Below, piece after piece: positions 45,656 through 54,351 of a stretch of 64,000 nucleotides of DNA; the first letter of the stretch is position 1, and each line of letters opens with the position of its first letter. The notes beneath the pieces were generated by a model. That model saw only the letters and a program-made list of their open reading frames with translations, was not told the DNA's origin and did not search any database. The DNA lies in the NCBI GenBank assembly GCA_037045585.1, contig JBAOIR010000004.1, positions 124,001-188,000 of the forward strand, written 5' to 3'. The stretch is from SSF14 sp037045585. Lineage in GTDB: Bacteria; Actinomycetota; Acidimicrobiia; Acidimicrobiales; Microtrichaceae. The translations under genes were made by a program, and so were the position numbers.

Positions 45656-46072
45656 GTGGCAGCAACCAGGAAGGCCGCCCCGGCCAAGAAGGCCGCTACG
45701 GCCAAGAAGGCGGCCCCCGCCAAGAAGGCCGCTCCGGCCAAGGCGGCACCGGCGAAGAAGGCCGCTCCGGCCAAGAAGGCAGCACCCGCGAAGAAGGCCG
45801 CTCCGGCCAAGAAGGCGGCACCCGCCAAGAAGGCCGCTCCGGCCAAGGCGGCTCCGGCGAAGAAGGCCGCTCCGGCGAAGAAGGCCGCTCCGGCCAAGAA
45901 GGCAGCTCCCGCGAAGAAGGCCGCTCCGGCCAAGAAGGCGGCTCCGGCGAAGAAGGCCGCTCCGGCCAAGAAGGCGGCTCCCGCCAAGAAGGCGGCTCCC
46001 GCGAAGAAGGCCGCTCCCGCGAAGAAGGCCGCTCCGGCCAAGAAGGCAGCGGCAGCGACCAAGAAGAAGTGA
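45656..46072 (+). CDS. Histone H1-like Lys/Ala/Pro repeat protein
   Basis: 138 aa, GTG start with AGGAG upstream. Almost wholly repeats of KKAAPA (about 20 units; two are shortened to KAAPA), ending AAAATKKK. Highly basic and presumably disordered; resembles the C-terminal tail of mycobacterial HupB and bacterial H1-like Hc proteins. It probably binds DNA non-specifically and works with the HU protein encoded upstream. As a standalone protein lacking the HU domain it is unusual. Confidence 0.88.
   Translation: MAATRKAAPAKKAATAKKAAPAKKAAPAKAAPAKKAAPAKKAAPAKKAAPAKKAAPAKKAAPAKAAPAKKAAPAKKAAPAKKAAPAKKAAPAKKAAPAKKAAPAKKAAPAKKAAPAKKAAPAKKAAPAKKAAAATKKK
45663..46050 (+). repeat. 18-bp tandem repeat array inside the H1-like gene
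   Basis: About 20 imperfect copies of an 18-base unit (AAGAAGGCCGCTCCGGCC and variants), coding KKAAPA. Third positions vary between copies, which argues for selection at protein level. Such arrays are prone to length errors in assembly and to slippage in vivo, so the copy number is uncertain. Confidence 0.85.
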
Positions 46073-46151
46073 GCCCACGCGCTCGCAGGGTGACAATGGG
46101 GGGCTTCGGCCCCCCATTCGCCGTTTTCCGCCGGTTCGCGAGAATGCGCCG

Positions 46152-46928
46152 ATGCATGCCATCTGTGATGACCTTCACGCCGAACACCCGGCGCTCGACC
46201 GTGTGGTCGCCGACCTCGACGAGGCACGGCTGGTCCTTCCCCACACCGGCCCCCGCGTGGGCGATTCGCGATCAGATCAGTCACCTGTGGTTCTTCGACC
46301 AGCGAGCGTTGATGGCGTTGCCCGACCCGGAGGCGTTCGCGGCGGACATGCAGCACCTGTTCGCCGCCGGTGGCACCGAGGCGTCGGTGGAACCCGGTCG
46401 GGCGATCACCGGTGCCGAACTGTTCGCCGCGTGGCGGGCCGACCGTGCCCACCTGCTGGAGGTCGCAGCCGATGTCGACCCCTCCGCTCGTGTGCCGTGG
46501 TACGGCCCGGCGATGGCCGCCCGCTCGTTCGTCACCGCTCGCTTGATGGAGACGTGGGCGCACGGGCAGGACGTCGTCGATGCGCTCGGGGCATCCCGCC
46601 CGCCCACGGAGCGGCTCCGGCATGTCGCACACATCGGGTGCGCGCCCGGCCGTTCAGCTACCCGATCAACGCTCGCTGCCAGTTGCCGGCCACGCCGGTG
46701 CATATCGCGCTGGGGCGCCGGCCGGCAACTGTGGGAGTGGGGCGAGCCCGCCACGGACCTGTGCGTGGCCCGGCGCTCGACTTCTGCCTCGTCGTCACTC
46801 AGCGCCGTCACCCGGCCGACACGCGGCTGGTGGTCGAAGGGCCCGCCGCGGCGGAGTGGATCGCCATCGCCCAGGCGTTCGCCGGGGAACCCGGCAGCGG
46901 CCGCAGCCCCGGCCAGTTCGCGGGCTGA
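46152..46928 (+). CDS. Mycothiol-dependent maleylpyruvate isomerase-type (DinB-like) protein, frameshifted
   Basis: About 255 aa, recovered from two frames. Start CDDLHAEHPALDRVVADLDE; change near 46,240; AIRDQISHLWFFDQRALMAL, FVTARLMETWAHGQDVVDAL (metal-site His in WAHGQD), LRHVAHIG; change near 46,640; RARPFSYPINARCQLPATPV and GPALDFCLVVTQRRHPAD to AFAGEPGSGRSP. Matches TIGR03084-type proteins of the DinB/mycothiol maleylpyruvate isomerase group; these have no proven reaction. Convergent with a PIG-L gene of the MshB type, another mycothiol-linked family. Confidence 0.78.
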   Translation: MHAICDDLHAEHPALDRVVADLDEARLVLPHTGPRVGDSRSDQSPVVLRPASVDGVARPGGVRGGHAAPVRRRWHRGVGGTRSGDHRCRTVRRVAGRPCPPAGGRSRCRPLRSCAVVRPGDGRPLVRHRSLDGDVGARAGRRRCARGIPPAHGAAPACRTHRVRARPFSYPINARCQLPATPVHIALGRRPATVGVGRARHGPVRGPALDFCLVVTQRRHPADTRLVVEGPAAAEWIAIAQAFAGEPGSGRSPGQFAG

Positions 46929-46931
46929 TTC

Positions 46932-46978
46932 GTCCCGCCGGGCGGGACAGAAACAGCCCGAGACGTCCTTTTGGGACG
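46932..46978. terminator. Two hairpins between convergent genes
   Basis: A 7-bp GC-rich stem with a three-base loop (46932-46948), then a 5-bp stem CGTCC/GGACG with a T-rich loop (46964-46978). They sit between the isomerase-type stop (46928) and the convergent PIG-L stop (47025). The T4 stretch within the second loop would serve the plus strand weakly. Likely bidirectional termination. Confidence 0.55.
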
Positions 46979-47024
46979 ATCCAGCCCGAGAAGCCGGGGG
47001 AGTCGGAGCGGGGGTCGACGTCGC

Positions 47025-47745
47025 CTACAGGTCGGCGATGCGCTTGAAGACCTCGGCGGCGGCCATGCCCAGCGGTTCGCCGAGCCCGGCCAGCCGGGCG
47101 GCGAACACGGGTGCGGAAGGCAGCCAGCTCCGCCTCGTCGACCGCCTTCATCGTGCTCTCGAACTGGCTCGTGTGGGCCTCGACGCAGCCAGCTCGGGGT
47201 CCACCCAGCCGGCCACGTCCTCGGCATGGTCGGGTGCGTCGGCCTCCCACAGCAGCAGGGTGTGCGGGCGATGCAGGGGGAAGGCCGTGCTCCTTGAAGA
47301 AGTGTGGGTCGCGGGCGGCCACGATGCCGTCGCAGGCCAGCAAGCCGGCATGGCGATGGTCCGGGTGGAGGCGGTAGCGCTTCCACGGGTCGTGGCCGAG
47401 GACGACGTCGGGGCGGAGTTGGCGGATCGCGGGCCACCTCGCCCCGCAGCGCGAGCGTGCTGTCCAGTTCGCCGTCCACCTGGCCGAGGAACACCACCTG
47501 GCCGGCGTGGTGGCCCGCCAGGCGGCGGGCGGCGGCGCTGCTCCACCTGGCGCACGGCAGCGAGCGCGGTGGGGTCGGCGTCGGCGTCCCAGGTGCCCTT
47601 CGAACCATCGGTGAGGATCAGATGGTGCACGGTGCAGCCGGCGGCCGCCCACTTGGCCAGTGTGCCGCCGCAGCCAACTCCACATCGTCGGGGTAGGCGC
47701 CGATCGCCAGGGCCGAGGCCGGCACGGGCAGGTCGCGGCTGGTCG
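47025..47745 (-). CDS. PIG-L/LmbE deacetylase (MshB-like), 5' end lost at the junction, heavily frameshifted
   Basis: N-terminal LPVPASALAIGAYPDD; then TVHHLILTDGSKGTWD; VVFLGQVDGELDS; RPDVVLGHDPWKRYRLHPDHR (zinc His region); FFKEHGLPP; LLLWEADAPDHAEDVAGWVD; HTSQFESTM; and a tail FKRIADL to the stop at 47025. These lie in three frames with about five or six changes. The family motif AHPDD reads AYPDD here; the His is a zinc ligand, so this is an error or a loss of function. The start codon is not present: upstream of 47,745 the sequence becomes DUF4390. Confidence 0.75.
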
Positions 47746-47765
47746 AGCCGCTGTCCTACAACGTG
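47735..47765. other. Junction between piece B and piece C (probable chimera)
   Basis: Left of about 47,745 the minus strand encodes an actinobacterial PIG-L N-terminus; right of it the plus strand encodes the second half of a betaproteobacterial DUF4390 protein (LSYNVLTRRYRLS). Both genes lack their 5' parts. Phylum-level change within 20 bases, with no mobile element. Confidence 0.85.
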
Positions 47766-48041
47766 TTAACCCGGCGGTACCGGCTGTCGTCGGGGGGGCT
47801 GCACCGAAGCTTCGCCACGCTGGGCGAAGCGCTGCGCGTGCTCGGCCGCGTCGTCAACCTGCCAGTGGCCGACAAGTCGGCGCTCAAGGCCGGCAGCCAT
47901 TACGACGCGGCGCTGCGTCTGGCGCTGGACCGGAGCCAGCTGCCCAAGCCGTTCCAGCTCGACGCCATCGCCAACAAGGGGTGGCAGGTCGAGACGCGCG
48001 TGCTGCGTTGGCGCTTCGCGGCCGCGGCGGGCCAGAAATGA
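47742..48041 (+). CDS. DUF4390 protein, 5'-truncated
   Basis: C-terminal 99 or so residues: SYNVLTRRYRLSSGG, FATLGEALRVLGRVVNLPVA, LALDRSQLPKPFQLDAI and WQVETRVLRWRF. DUF4390 proteins are short, probably exported and always found before ntrY in betaproteobacteria. A GTG at 47763 lies in the domain and is not the real start. Stop overlaps ntrY (ATGA). Function unknown. Confidence 0.85.
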   Translation, partial: VEPLSYNVLTRRYRLSSGGLHRSFATLGEALRVLGRVVNLPVADKSALKAGSHYDAALRLALDRSQLPKPFQLDAIANKGWQVETRVLRWRFAAAAGQK

Positions 48042-50134
48042 ACATCGCGCTGCCGATCATCGCCGCGCTGGGCGCCATTCTGCTGTTTCTGCTGGCGTCG
48101 GCCAGCGCCGACACCGACTTGTTCGCGCGCCATTACCCGCTGCTGCTCAGCGTCAACACCACGGCGGCGGTGGCGCTGGCAGTGCTGGTGACCATCCAGC
48201 TGCGCCGGCTGCGCCGCGAGTACCGCCAGCGCGTGTTCGGCTCGCGCCTGAAGTACCGGCTGGTGCTGATACTGGCGATGATGGCGGTGCTGCCCGGCGT
48301 GCTCATCTACGGCGTATCCATGCAGTTCGCCGTGCGCAGCATCGATTCCTGGTTCGACGTGCGCGTCGATCGCGCCCTCGAGGGCGGCTTGGCGCTCGGC
48401 CGCAACGTGCTCGAGTCCCTGGAGGCGGAACTGGCGGGCAAGGCGCGCGGCCTGGCATTCGATCTGTCGGACGCGCCGGGCGCGGGACCGGCGCAGCTGC
48501 ACCGGCTGCGCGAGCAGGCCGGCGTGCGCACGGCGACGCTCCTGAGCGGCACCGGCAACGTGCTGGCCAACAGCAGCGACCAGATGGGCGACTTGCTGCC
48601 GTCGCTGCCGTCGCCGGTGCAACTGCGCCAGGCGCGGCAAAGCCGGGGCGTCACCAGCATCGAGGGCGATGCCCCCAACGGGCTGATGCTGCGCGCCCTG
48701 GTGCCCGTCAGCAGCCGCGAACTGGGCGGCGAGACGCGCGTGCTGCAATTGCTCCAACCGGTGCCCGCCGCCATTGCCAGCAGCGCCGAATCGGTGGAAG
48801 CCGCCTACCGCGACTACCAGCAATTGCAGCTGGCGCGCAGCGGTCTGAAACGCATTTACACCGTGACGTTAACGTTCACCCTGCTGGTGGCCTTGTTCGC
48901 GGCGACGGCGCTGGCGGTCTACCTCGCCGAGCGCATGGCACGGCCGCTGCTGGTGCTGGCCGAGGGCACGCAAGCGGTGGCGGCGGGCGACTTTCGGCCG
49001 CTGGTGGCGCCCAAGACGCGCAACGAGCTGGGCGTCCTCACGCGCTCGTTCAACGAAATGACCCGTCAGCTCGACGAGGCGCGCAGCGAGGCCGAGCGCC
49101 ATCAGGCCTATCTGGAAAGCGTGCTGGCCAACCTGTCGGCCGGCGTGCTGGCCTTCGACGCCGAGTTCCGGCTGCAGGCTTCGAACCGGGGCGCCGACAC
49201 CATCCTCAAGGACGACCTGGTGAAGCTCGGCGACCGGCCGCTGCCGGAATGGGATCGCCACGGCGCGCTGGCCAGCGCGATCATGGAGGGATTCCGCGAT
49301 CACGGCACCCAATGGCAGCGCCAGCTCGAGTTCGAAGGGGCGGATGACGTGCCGAAAACGCTGCTGCTGCGCGGCTCGACGCTGCCCGAGGTGGGCGGCG
49401 GCGGTTACGTGGCGGTGTTCGACGACATCAGCCAGCTAATTTCGGCGCAGCGCTCCATCGCCTGGGGCGAGGTGGCGCGCCGTCTGGCCCACGAGATCAA
49501 GAATCCCCTGACGCCGATCCAGCTCTCGGCCGAGCGTCTCGAGCTGAAGTTGTCCGATCGCCTCGATGACGCCGGGCGAACGATGCTCAAGCGCTCGATC
49601 GGCACCATCGTCAATCAGGTCGAGGCCATGAAGCACATGGTCAATGATTTTCGCGACTACGCGAGGACGCCGCCGCCCATACTGGCGCCGCTCGACGTCA
49701 ATGCGCTGGTGCGCGAGTTGCTGCAGCTCTACGAGGCCGATGCCACGGTCAAGGTGGACGCGGACCTCGCCGCCAACCTGCCGCCGGCGATGGCGGATGG
49801 CAGCCAACTGCGCCAGGTGCTGCATAATCTGATCAAGAATGCCCGCGAGGCGCTGGTGGAACACCCGCCAGCCCAAGGCGAACCCGGCATCACGGTGGTG
49901 ACCCGGGGCGAGGACAAGCGCGTAGTGCTGTCGGTGATCGACAATGGCCCGGGTTTTGGCGCGCAGTTGCTGACGCGCGCCTGCGAACCCTACGTGACCA
50001 CCAAGGTGAAAGGTACCGGCTTGGGCTTGGCCATCGTCAAGAAGATCGTGGATGAACACAAGGGCGACATTCTGCTGGCCAACCGCGAGGGCGGCGGCGC
50101 GGAAGTCACCATCAGGCTGCCGCTGGCGGCATAG
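48038..50134 (+). CDS. ntrY: Nitrogen-regulation-type sensor histidine kinase NtrY
   Basis: 698 aa. Helices near residues 5-23, 33-50 and 70-92, a periplasmic region to about 275, helix near 277-300, HAMP (YLAERMARPLLVLAEGTQAV), PAS (AYLESVLANLSAGVLAFDAE), then the H-box RRLAHEIKNPLTP (phospho-His 485), N-box LHNLIKNAREAL, G1 IDNGPGFG, and GTGLGLAIVKKI. Phosphorylates the regulator encoded 9 bases downstream. NtrYX senses redox or nitrogen state in studied species; the signal here is not known. Confidence 0.95.
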   Translation: MNIALPIIAALGAILLFLLASASADTDLFARHYPLLLSVNTTAAVALAVLVTIQLRRLRREYRQRVFGSRLKYRLVLILAMMAVLPGVLIYGVSMQFAVRSIDSWFDVRVDRALEGGLALGRNVLESLEAELAGKARGLAFDLSDAPGAGPAQLHRLREQAGVRTATLLSGTGNVLANSSDQMGDLLPSLPSPVQLRQARQSRGVTSIEGDAPNGLMLRALVPVSSRELGGETRVLQLLQPVPAAIASSAESVEAAYRDYQQLQLARSGLKRIYTVTLTFTLLVALFAATALAVYLAERMARPLLVLAEGTQAVAAGDFRPLVAPKTRNELGVLTRSFNEMTRQLDEARSEAERHQAYLESVLANLSAGVLAFDAEFRLQASNRGADTILKDDLVKLGDRPLPEWDRHGALASAIMEGFRDHGTQWQRQLEFEGADDVPKTLLLRGSTLPEVGGGGYVAVFDDISQLISAQRSIAWGEVARRLAHEIKNPLTPIQLSAERLELKLSDRLDDAGRTMLKRSIGTIVNQVEAMKHMVNDFRDYARTPPPILAPLDVNALVRELLQLYEADATVKVDADLAANLPPAMADGSQLRQVLHNLIKNAREALVEHPPAQGEPGITVVTRGEDKRVVLSVIDNGPGFGAQLLTRACEPYVTTKVKGTGLGLAIVKKIVDEHKGDILLANREGGGAEVTIRLPLAA

Positions 50135-50143
50135 GGAAGGCAC

Positions 50144-51389
50144 ATGGCGCAGATATTGGTCGTTGACGATGAAATCGGCATCCGGGAGCTGCTCTCGGAA
50201 ATTCTTACCGACGAGGGGCATGACGTCCGCACCGCCGAGAACGCCGCGGCGGCGCGCGAGGCACGCGATGCGGCGCGGCCCGACCTGGTGCTGCTCGATA
50301 TCTGGATGCCCGACACCGACGGCATCACGCTGCTCAAGGAGTGGTCGGCCGGCGGCCAACTGACCATGCCGGTGATCATGATGTCCGGGCACGGCACCAT
50401 CGATACCGCCGTCGAGGCGACGCGCATCGGCGCCATGGAGTTTCTCGAGAAGCCGATCGGCATGCAGAAGCTGATGGCCGCGGTCGGCCGGGCCCTCGAG
50501 CGCGGCCGCCGGCGGGTCGTCGCCGGCTTGTCGCTCGCGGCCTTTCCGCGTTCGGCGCCGCTCAAGGATCTCAAGAAGCGACTGGAGCAGATGGCGGCGA
50601 AAAGCCGCGCGCTGTTGCTGCGTTCTGGCGTCGGCGGCATCGTCGAATTGGCGGCGCGCACGCTGCACCCGCCGGGCAAGGCCTGGATCGACCTGGCCGC
50701 CAGCCCCGAACCGCTCAGCCTGGAAATGCTCGGTGCGGCATCCGGCGGCATCCTGTACTGCGAGGATCTTGCCCGGCTGACGCGCCTGCAGCAGAAGAAC
50801 GCGCTGTTCGCGCTCGACCGGCTGGAGCGTTACAACCTGCATCTGGTGGTCGGCAGCGGCAGCGACTATCAGAGCCTGGTGCAGCAGGGCTGGGACGAGG
50901 CCGGCTTGCGCCGCCTGTCGGAAGTCTGGCTGGCCCTGCCGACGCTGGCCGATCTCAAGGACGAGGTGCCGGACATCGCCAGTCATCTGCTGGTGCAGCT
51001 GGCCGAGTCCGGCGAGTCGCCGTTGCGCCGCTTCAACTCCGGTGCGCTCAACGCCCTGCGCCAGCATGCCTGGGCCGGCGGCTATGGCGAACTGAAAAGC
51101 GCGATCCGGTCGCTGGCGCTGGCGGCGCTCGGCGAGGAGATCGACGGCGAGGAAGTCGGCCGCCTGCTGTTCCCGGATGCCGCCGCCGAGTCCCGGCCTG
51201 CCGCCGGAGGTGATGGACTTGCCGTTGCGCGAGGCGCGCGAGATGTTCGAGCGCGTGTATTTCGAGCATCACCTGCGCATCGACGGCGGCAACATGACGC
51301 GCCTCGCGGAAAAGACCGGCCTGGAGCGGACCCACCTTTACCGCAAGCTCAAGGATCTCGGCTTGCGCGGCGGCAAGGGGGAAGAATAA
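50144..51389 (+). CDS. ntrX: NtrX-like response regulator with a degenerate sigma-54 domain, one frameshift
   Basis: About 415 aa. Receiver: ILVVDDEIGIRELLSEIL, phospho-Asp 52 in LVLLDIWMPD, MMSGHG, FLEKPIG. The central region aligns only loosely with the AAA+ domain (GGIVELAARTLHPPG, GGILYCEDLARLTRLQQKNAL, with SGGILYCED in place of GGTLFLDE) and lacks both GESGTGKE and GAFTGA. The frame changes near 51,195 and then gives a Fis-type helix-turn-helix (MTRLAEKTGLERTHLYRKLKDLG). Without these elements it cannot drive sigma-54 RNA polymerase in the usual way; it is likely a DNA-binding regulator only. Confidence 0.9.
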
Positions 51390-51392
51390 GCG

Positions 51393-52820
51393 GTGCGCAT
51401 CATTATTCTGGGCGCCGGCCAGGTCGGCGCCAGCGTCGCCGAGGCGCTGGCATCGGAAGCCAACGACATCACCATCGTCGATGTGGACCGCGAATCCCTG
51501 GCGCAACTGGCTGACCACCTCGATGTGCGCACGCTGGCTGGCAATGCCGCCTACCCGTCGGTGCTGCGCGATGCCGGCATCGAGGATGCCGACATGCTGG
51601 TGGCGGTGACGCAGTCGGACCAGACCAACCTGGTGGCCTGCAAGATCGCCCGCAGCCTGTTCAACGTGCCGACCCGCATCGCCCGCCTGCGCTCGCCCGA
51701 CTTTCTCGACAACGACCTGCTGTCCAAAGACAACTTCGCGGTCGATTTCGCCATCTGCCCCGAGCAGGACATCACCGACTACATCTGCAAGCTGATTCAG
51801 TTTCCCGAGGCGCTGCAAGTGCTGGAATTCGCCAACGGTGTGGTGACGCTGGTAGGCGTGCGCGCCTATCAGGGCGGCTTGCTGGTCGGCAAGCCGATCC
51901 AGGCCATGCGCGAGCATCTGCCGGCGGGTGTCGATGCGCGCATCGCCGCCATTTTCCGCGAGCGTCAGCCGATCGATCCGGACGGCCAGACCGTCATCGA
52001 GCCGGGCGACGAAGTGTTCCTGCTCGCCGCCACCGCGCATATCCGAACGGTGCTGAAGGAACTCCGGCGCATGCTGGAGCCGGTGCGCCGCGTCATGATC
52101 GCCGGCGGCGGCAACATCGGCTCGCGCGTCGCCGCCACCCTGGGCGGCCGTTACGAAGTCAAGCTGATCGAGCGCGACCGCCCGCGCGCCGAGCAGGTTG
52201 CCAACCGCTTGTCCGATACGCTGGTGCTGGTCGGCGAGGCCACCGATGAAAACCTGCTGATGCAGGAGAATATCGACGAGATCGACATGTTCCTCGCCCT
52301 GACCAACGACGACGAGGACAACATCATGGCGGCGTCGCTGGCCAAGCGGCTGGGCTGCAAGCGCGTGCTGGCCCTGATCAACCGCCGCGCCTACGCCGAC
52401 ATGGTCCAGGGCGGCCCGATCGACATCGGCTTGAGTCCGGCCCAGGTGTCGATCGGTTCGCTGCTGACGCACGTGCGCCAGGGCGACGTCGCGCGGGTGC
52501 ACAGCCTGCGCCGGGGTGCCGCCGAGGCGCTGGAGCTGGTCGCTCACGGCGACGCCAAGACCTCCAAGGCGGTCGGCCGCCGGATCGACGAGCTGCCGGA
52601 GATCAAGGGCGCGCGCATCGGCGCCATCGTCCGCCGCAGCCGCGAAACCGAGATGGTGCGCAAGGCGGGTTTCCTGGTCGACGACTACGTCGATCAGGTT
52701 GTCATTCCCCATCACGACACGGTCATCGAGCCGGACGATCACGTCATCGTTTTCTGCACGCGCAAGCGCGAAGTACCGCAAGTGGAAAAGCTTTTCCAAG
52801 TCGGCTTCCAGTTCCTCTGA
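51393..52820 (+). CDS. trkA: Trk potassium uptake regulator TrkA
   Basis: 475 aa; peripheral NAD-binding subunit of the Trk channel. Two RCK modules: GAGQVGASVAEAL with VDVDRE at the start, and IAGGGNIGSRVAATLGGRYE with ERDRPR in the second half; each is followed by a TrkA-C domain (LLVGKPIQAMREH and AVGRRIDELPEI). GTG start, three bases after the ntrX stop, and trkH starts 2 bases on. This order is standard in Rhodocyclales. Confidence 0.95.
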   Translation: MRIIILGAGQVGASVAEALASEANDITIVDVDRESLAQLADHLDVRTLAGNAAYPSVLRDAGIEDADMLVAVTQSDQTNLVACKIARSLFNVPTRIARLRSPDFLDNDLLSKDNFAVDFAICPEQDITDYICKLIQFPEALQVLEFANGVVTLVGVRAYQGGLLVGKPIQAMREHLPAGVDARIAAIFRERQPIDPDGQTVIEPGDEVFLLAATAHIRTVLKELRRMLEPVRRVMIAGGGNIGSRVAATLGGRYEVKLIERDRPRAEQVANRLSDTLVLVGEATDENLLMQENIDEIDMFLALTNDDEDNIMAASLAKRLGCKRVLALINRRAYADMVQGGPIDIGLSPAQVSIGSLLTHVRQGDVARVHSLRRGAAEALELVAHGDAKTSKAVGRRIDELPEIKGARIGAIVRRSRETEMVRKAGFLVDDYVDQVVIPHHDTVIEPDDHVIVFCTRKREVPQVEKLFQVGFQFL

Positions 52821-52822
52821 CC

Positions 52823-54268
52823 ATGCGCCGGTTCTATCCGTTGCTGCGCGTTTTTGGCGCGCTGCTGATCGGTTTCTCGATCTGCCTGGCCGTGCCCATG
52901 GCTTTGTCGTGGCTGGTGAACGATGGCGCTCACCCGGCCTTCGACGAGGCGTTTGCCGTGACACTGGCCTGTGGCCTTTTCTTGTTCCTCGGCCTGTTCC
53001 GCGAGTCGCGCGAGCTGAAGGTGCGCGACGGCTTCCTCCTTGTCGTGTTGGTCTGGACGGTGATGCCGGCCTTCGCCGGCCTGCCCTTATTCCCTGCACC
53101 TGGGACTGTCATTTACGGATGCGTACTTCGAGGCCGTCTCCGGCCTGACGGCAACCGGTGCTACCGTGCTGTCCGGTCTCGATGCCATGCCGTTGTCGAT
53201 CAACTTCTGGCGCACCTTCATGCACTGGATCGGTGGCATGGGCGTGATCGTGCTGGCCGTGGCCATTCTGCCGCTGCTCGGTGTTGGCGGTCGACAGATG
53301 TTCAAGGCCGAGACGCCGGGGCCGATGAAGGAGAAGCTGACCCCGCGCATCGCCGAAACGGCCAAAGGGCTCTGGGACGTCTATCTGCTGTTGACCGTGG
53401 CATGCGGTTGTTCATTGGTGCGGGTATGGGCTGGAGCGATGCGCTGATCCATGCGTTCTCGATGATGGGCCTGGGCGGCTTTTCCACCCACGATGCCAGT
53501 CTTCGGCCATTTTTCAAGTCGCCCGCGATCGACCGCGGTGGTCTTCTTCATGCTTTCGGCCGGCATCAACTTCGCCACCCACTTCATGGCCCTCCGCCGC
53601 CGATCCTTCGGCCCTATCGCCGCGACCCGGAAGCGCGCTGCTATCTGGGTGGTCCTGGCGCCGCGTGCTCGGAATCGCGGTCTATCTCTGGCTGGCGACG
53701 TGTATCCCGGAGTTCGGCGAGGCCCTGCGCTATGCCGCGTTCAATGTGGTTTCGATCGCCACCACGACGGGTTTCGCCACCACGGACTACGGCCAGTGGC
53801 CGATCTTCGCGCCGTTGTGGATGCTGTTCCTGAGCAGTTTTGCCACCTGCTCGGGCTCGACGGGCGGTGGCATCAAGATGATCCGCGCGGTGATGCTCTA
53901 CAAGCAGGTGTTCCGCGAGCTGATCCGGGCCATGCATCCCAGCGCAGTTTGGCCGGTGCAGGTCGGCGACCAGGCGTGCCCAACAACATCATCTTCGCCG
54001 TGCTGGCGTTCGGTTTCGCCTATATGTGCGACATTGTCGCCCTTACGCTGCTCATGTCGGCCTCGGGCTGGACATCATCACCGCCTTCTCGGCGGTGGTC
54101 GCCTGTGTCAACAACATGGGCCCGGGGCTGAACCAGGTCGGTCCGGCCACCACCTTCGCCGTGCTGAGCGACTTCCAGACCTGGGTCTGCACCTTCGCCA
54201 TGCTGCTCGGCCGGCTCGAGATCTTCACGCTGCTGGTGGTGCTTACGCCGGCCTTCTGGCGCAAGTAG
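52823..54268 (+). CDS. trkH: Trk potassium channel subunit TrkH, at least six frameshifts
   Basis: About 482 aa if repaired. Segments in order: FYPLLRVFGALLIGFSI; FEAVSGLTATGATVLSGLD (pore loop 1); HWIGGMGVIVLAVAILPLLG; GMGWSDALIHAFSMMGLGGFSTHD (pore 2); VVFFMLSAGINFATHFM; FNVVSIATTTGFATTDYGQW (pore 3); FATCSGSTGGGIKMIRAVML; ITAFSAVVACVNNMGPGLN (pore 4); TLLVVLTPAFWRK. Frame changes near 53,090, 53,405, 53,530, 53,665, 53,970 and 54,060. All four K+ filters survive. Likely sequencing errors. Confidence 0.85.
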
Positions 54269-54351
54269 CGGCTGGCGACCTTGCCACGCTCAAGCGCGCC
54301 GCATCGCGGCCGTTAACCCTACGGATAACCTGGCTTTGAATCGACGCGATC

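Noticed and set aside
45663..46050. 18-bp repeats as a possible CRISPR array
   Set aside because: Units are contiguous with no spacers and code for KKAAPA in one open frame with a start, ribosome site and stop.
52823..54268. Programmed frameshifting in trkH
   Set aside because: At least six changes in both directions with no slippery motifs; neighbouring genes show the same pattern. Errors are simpler.
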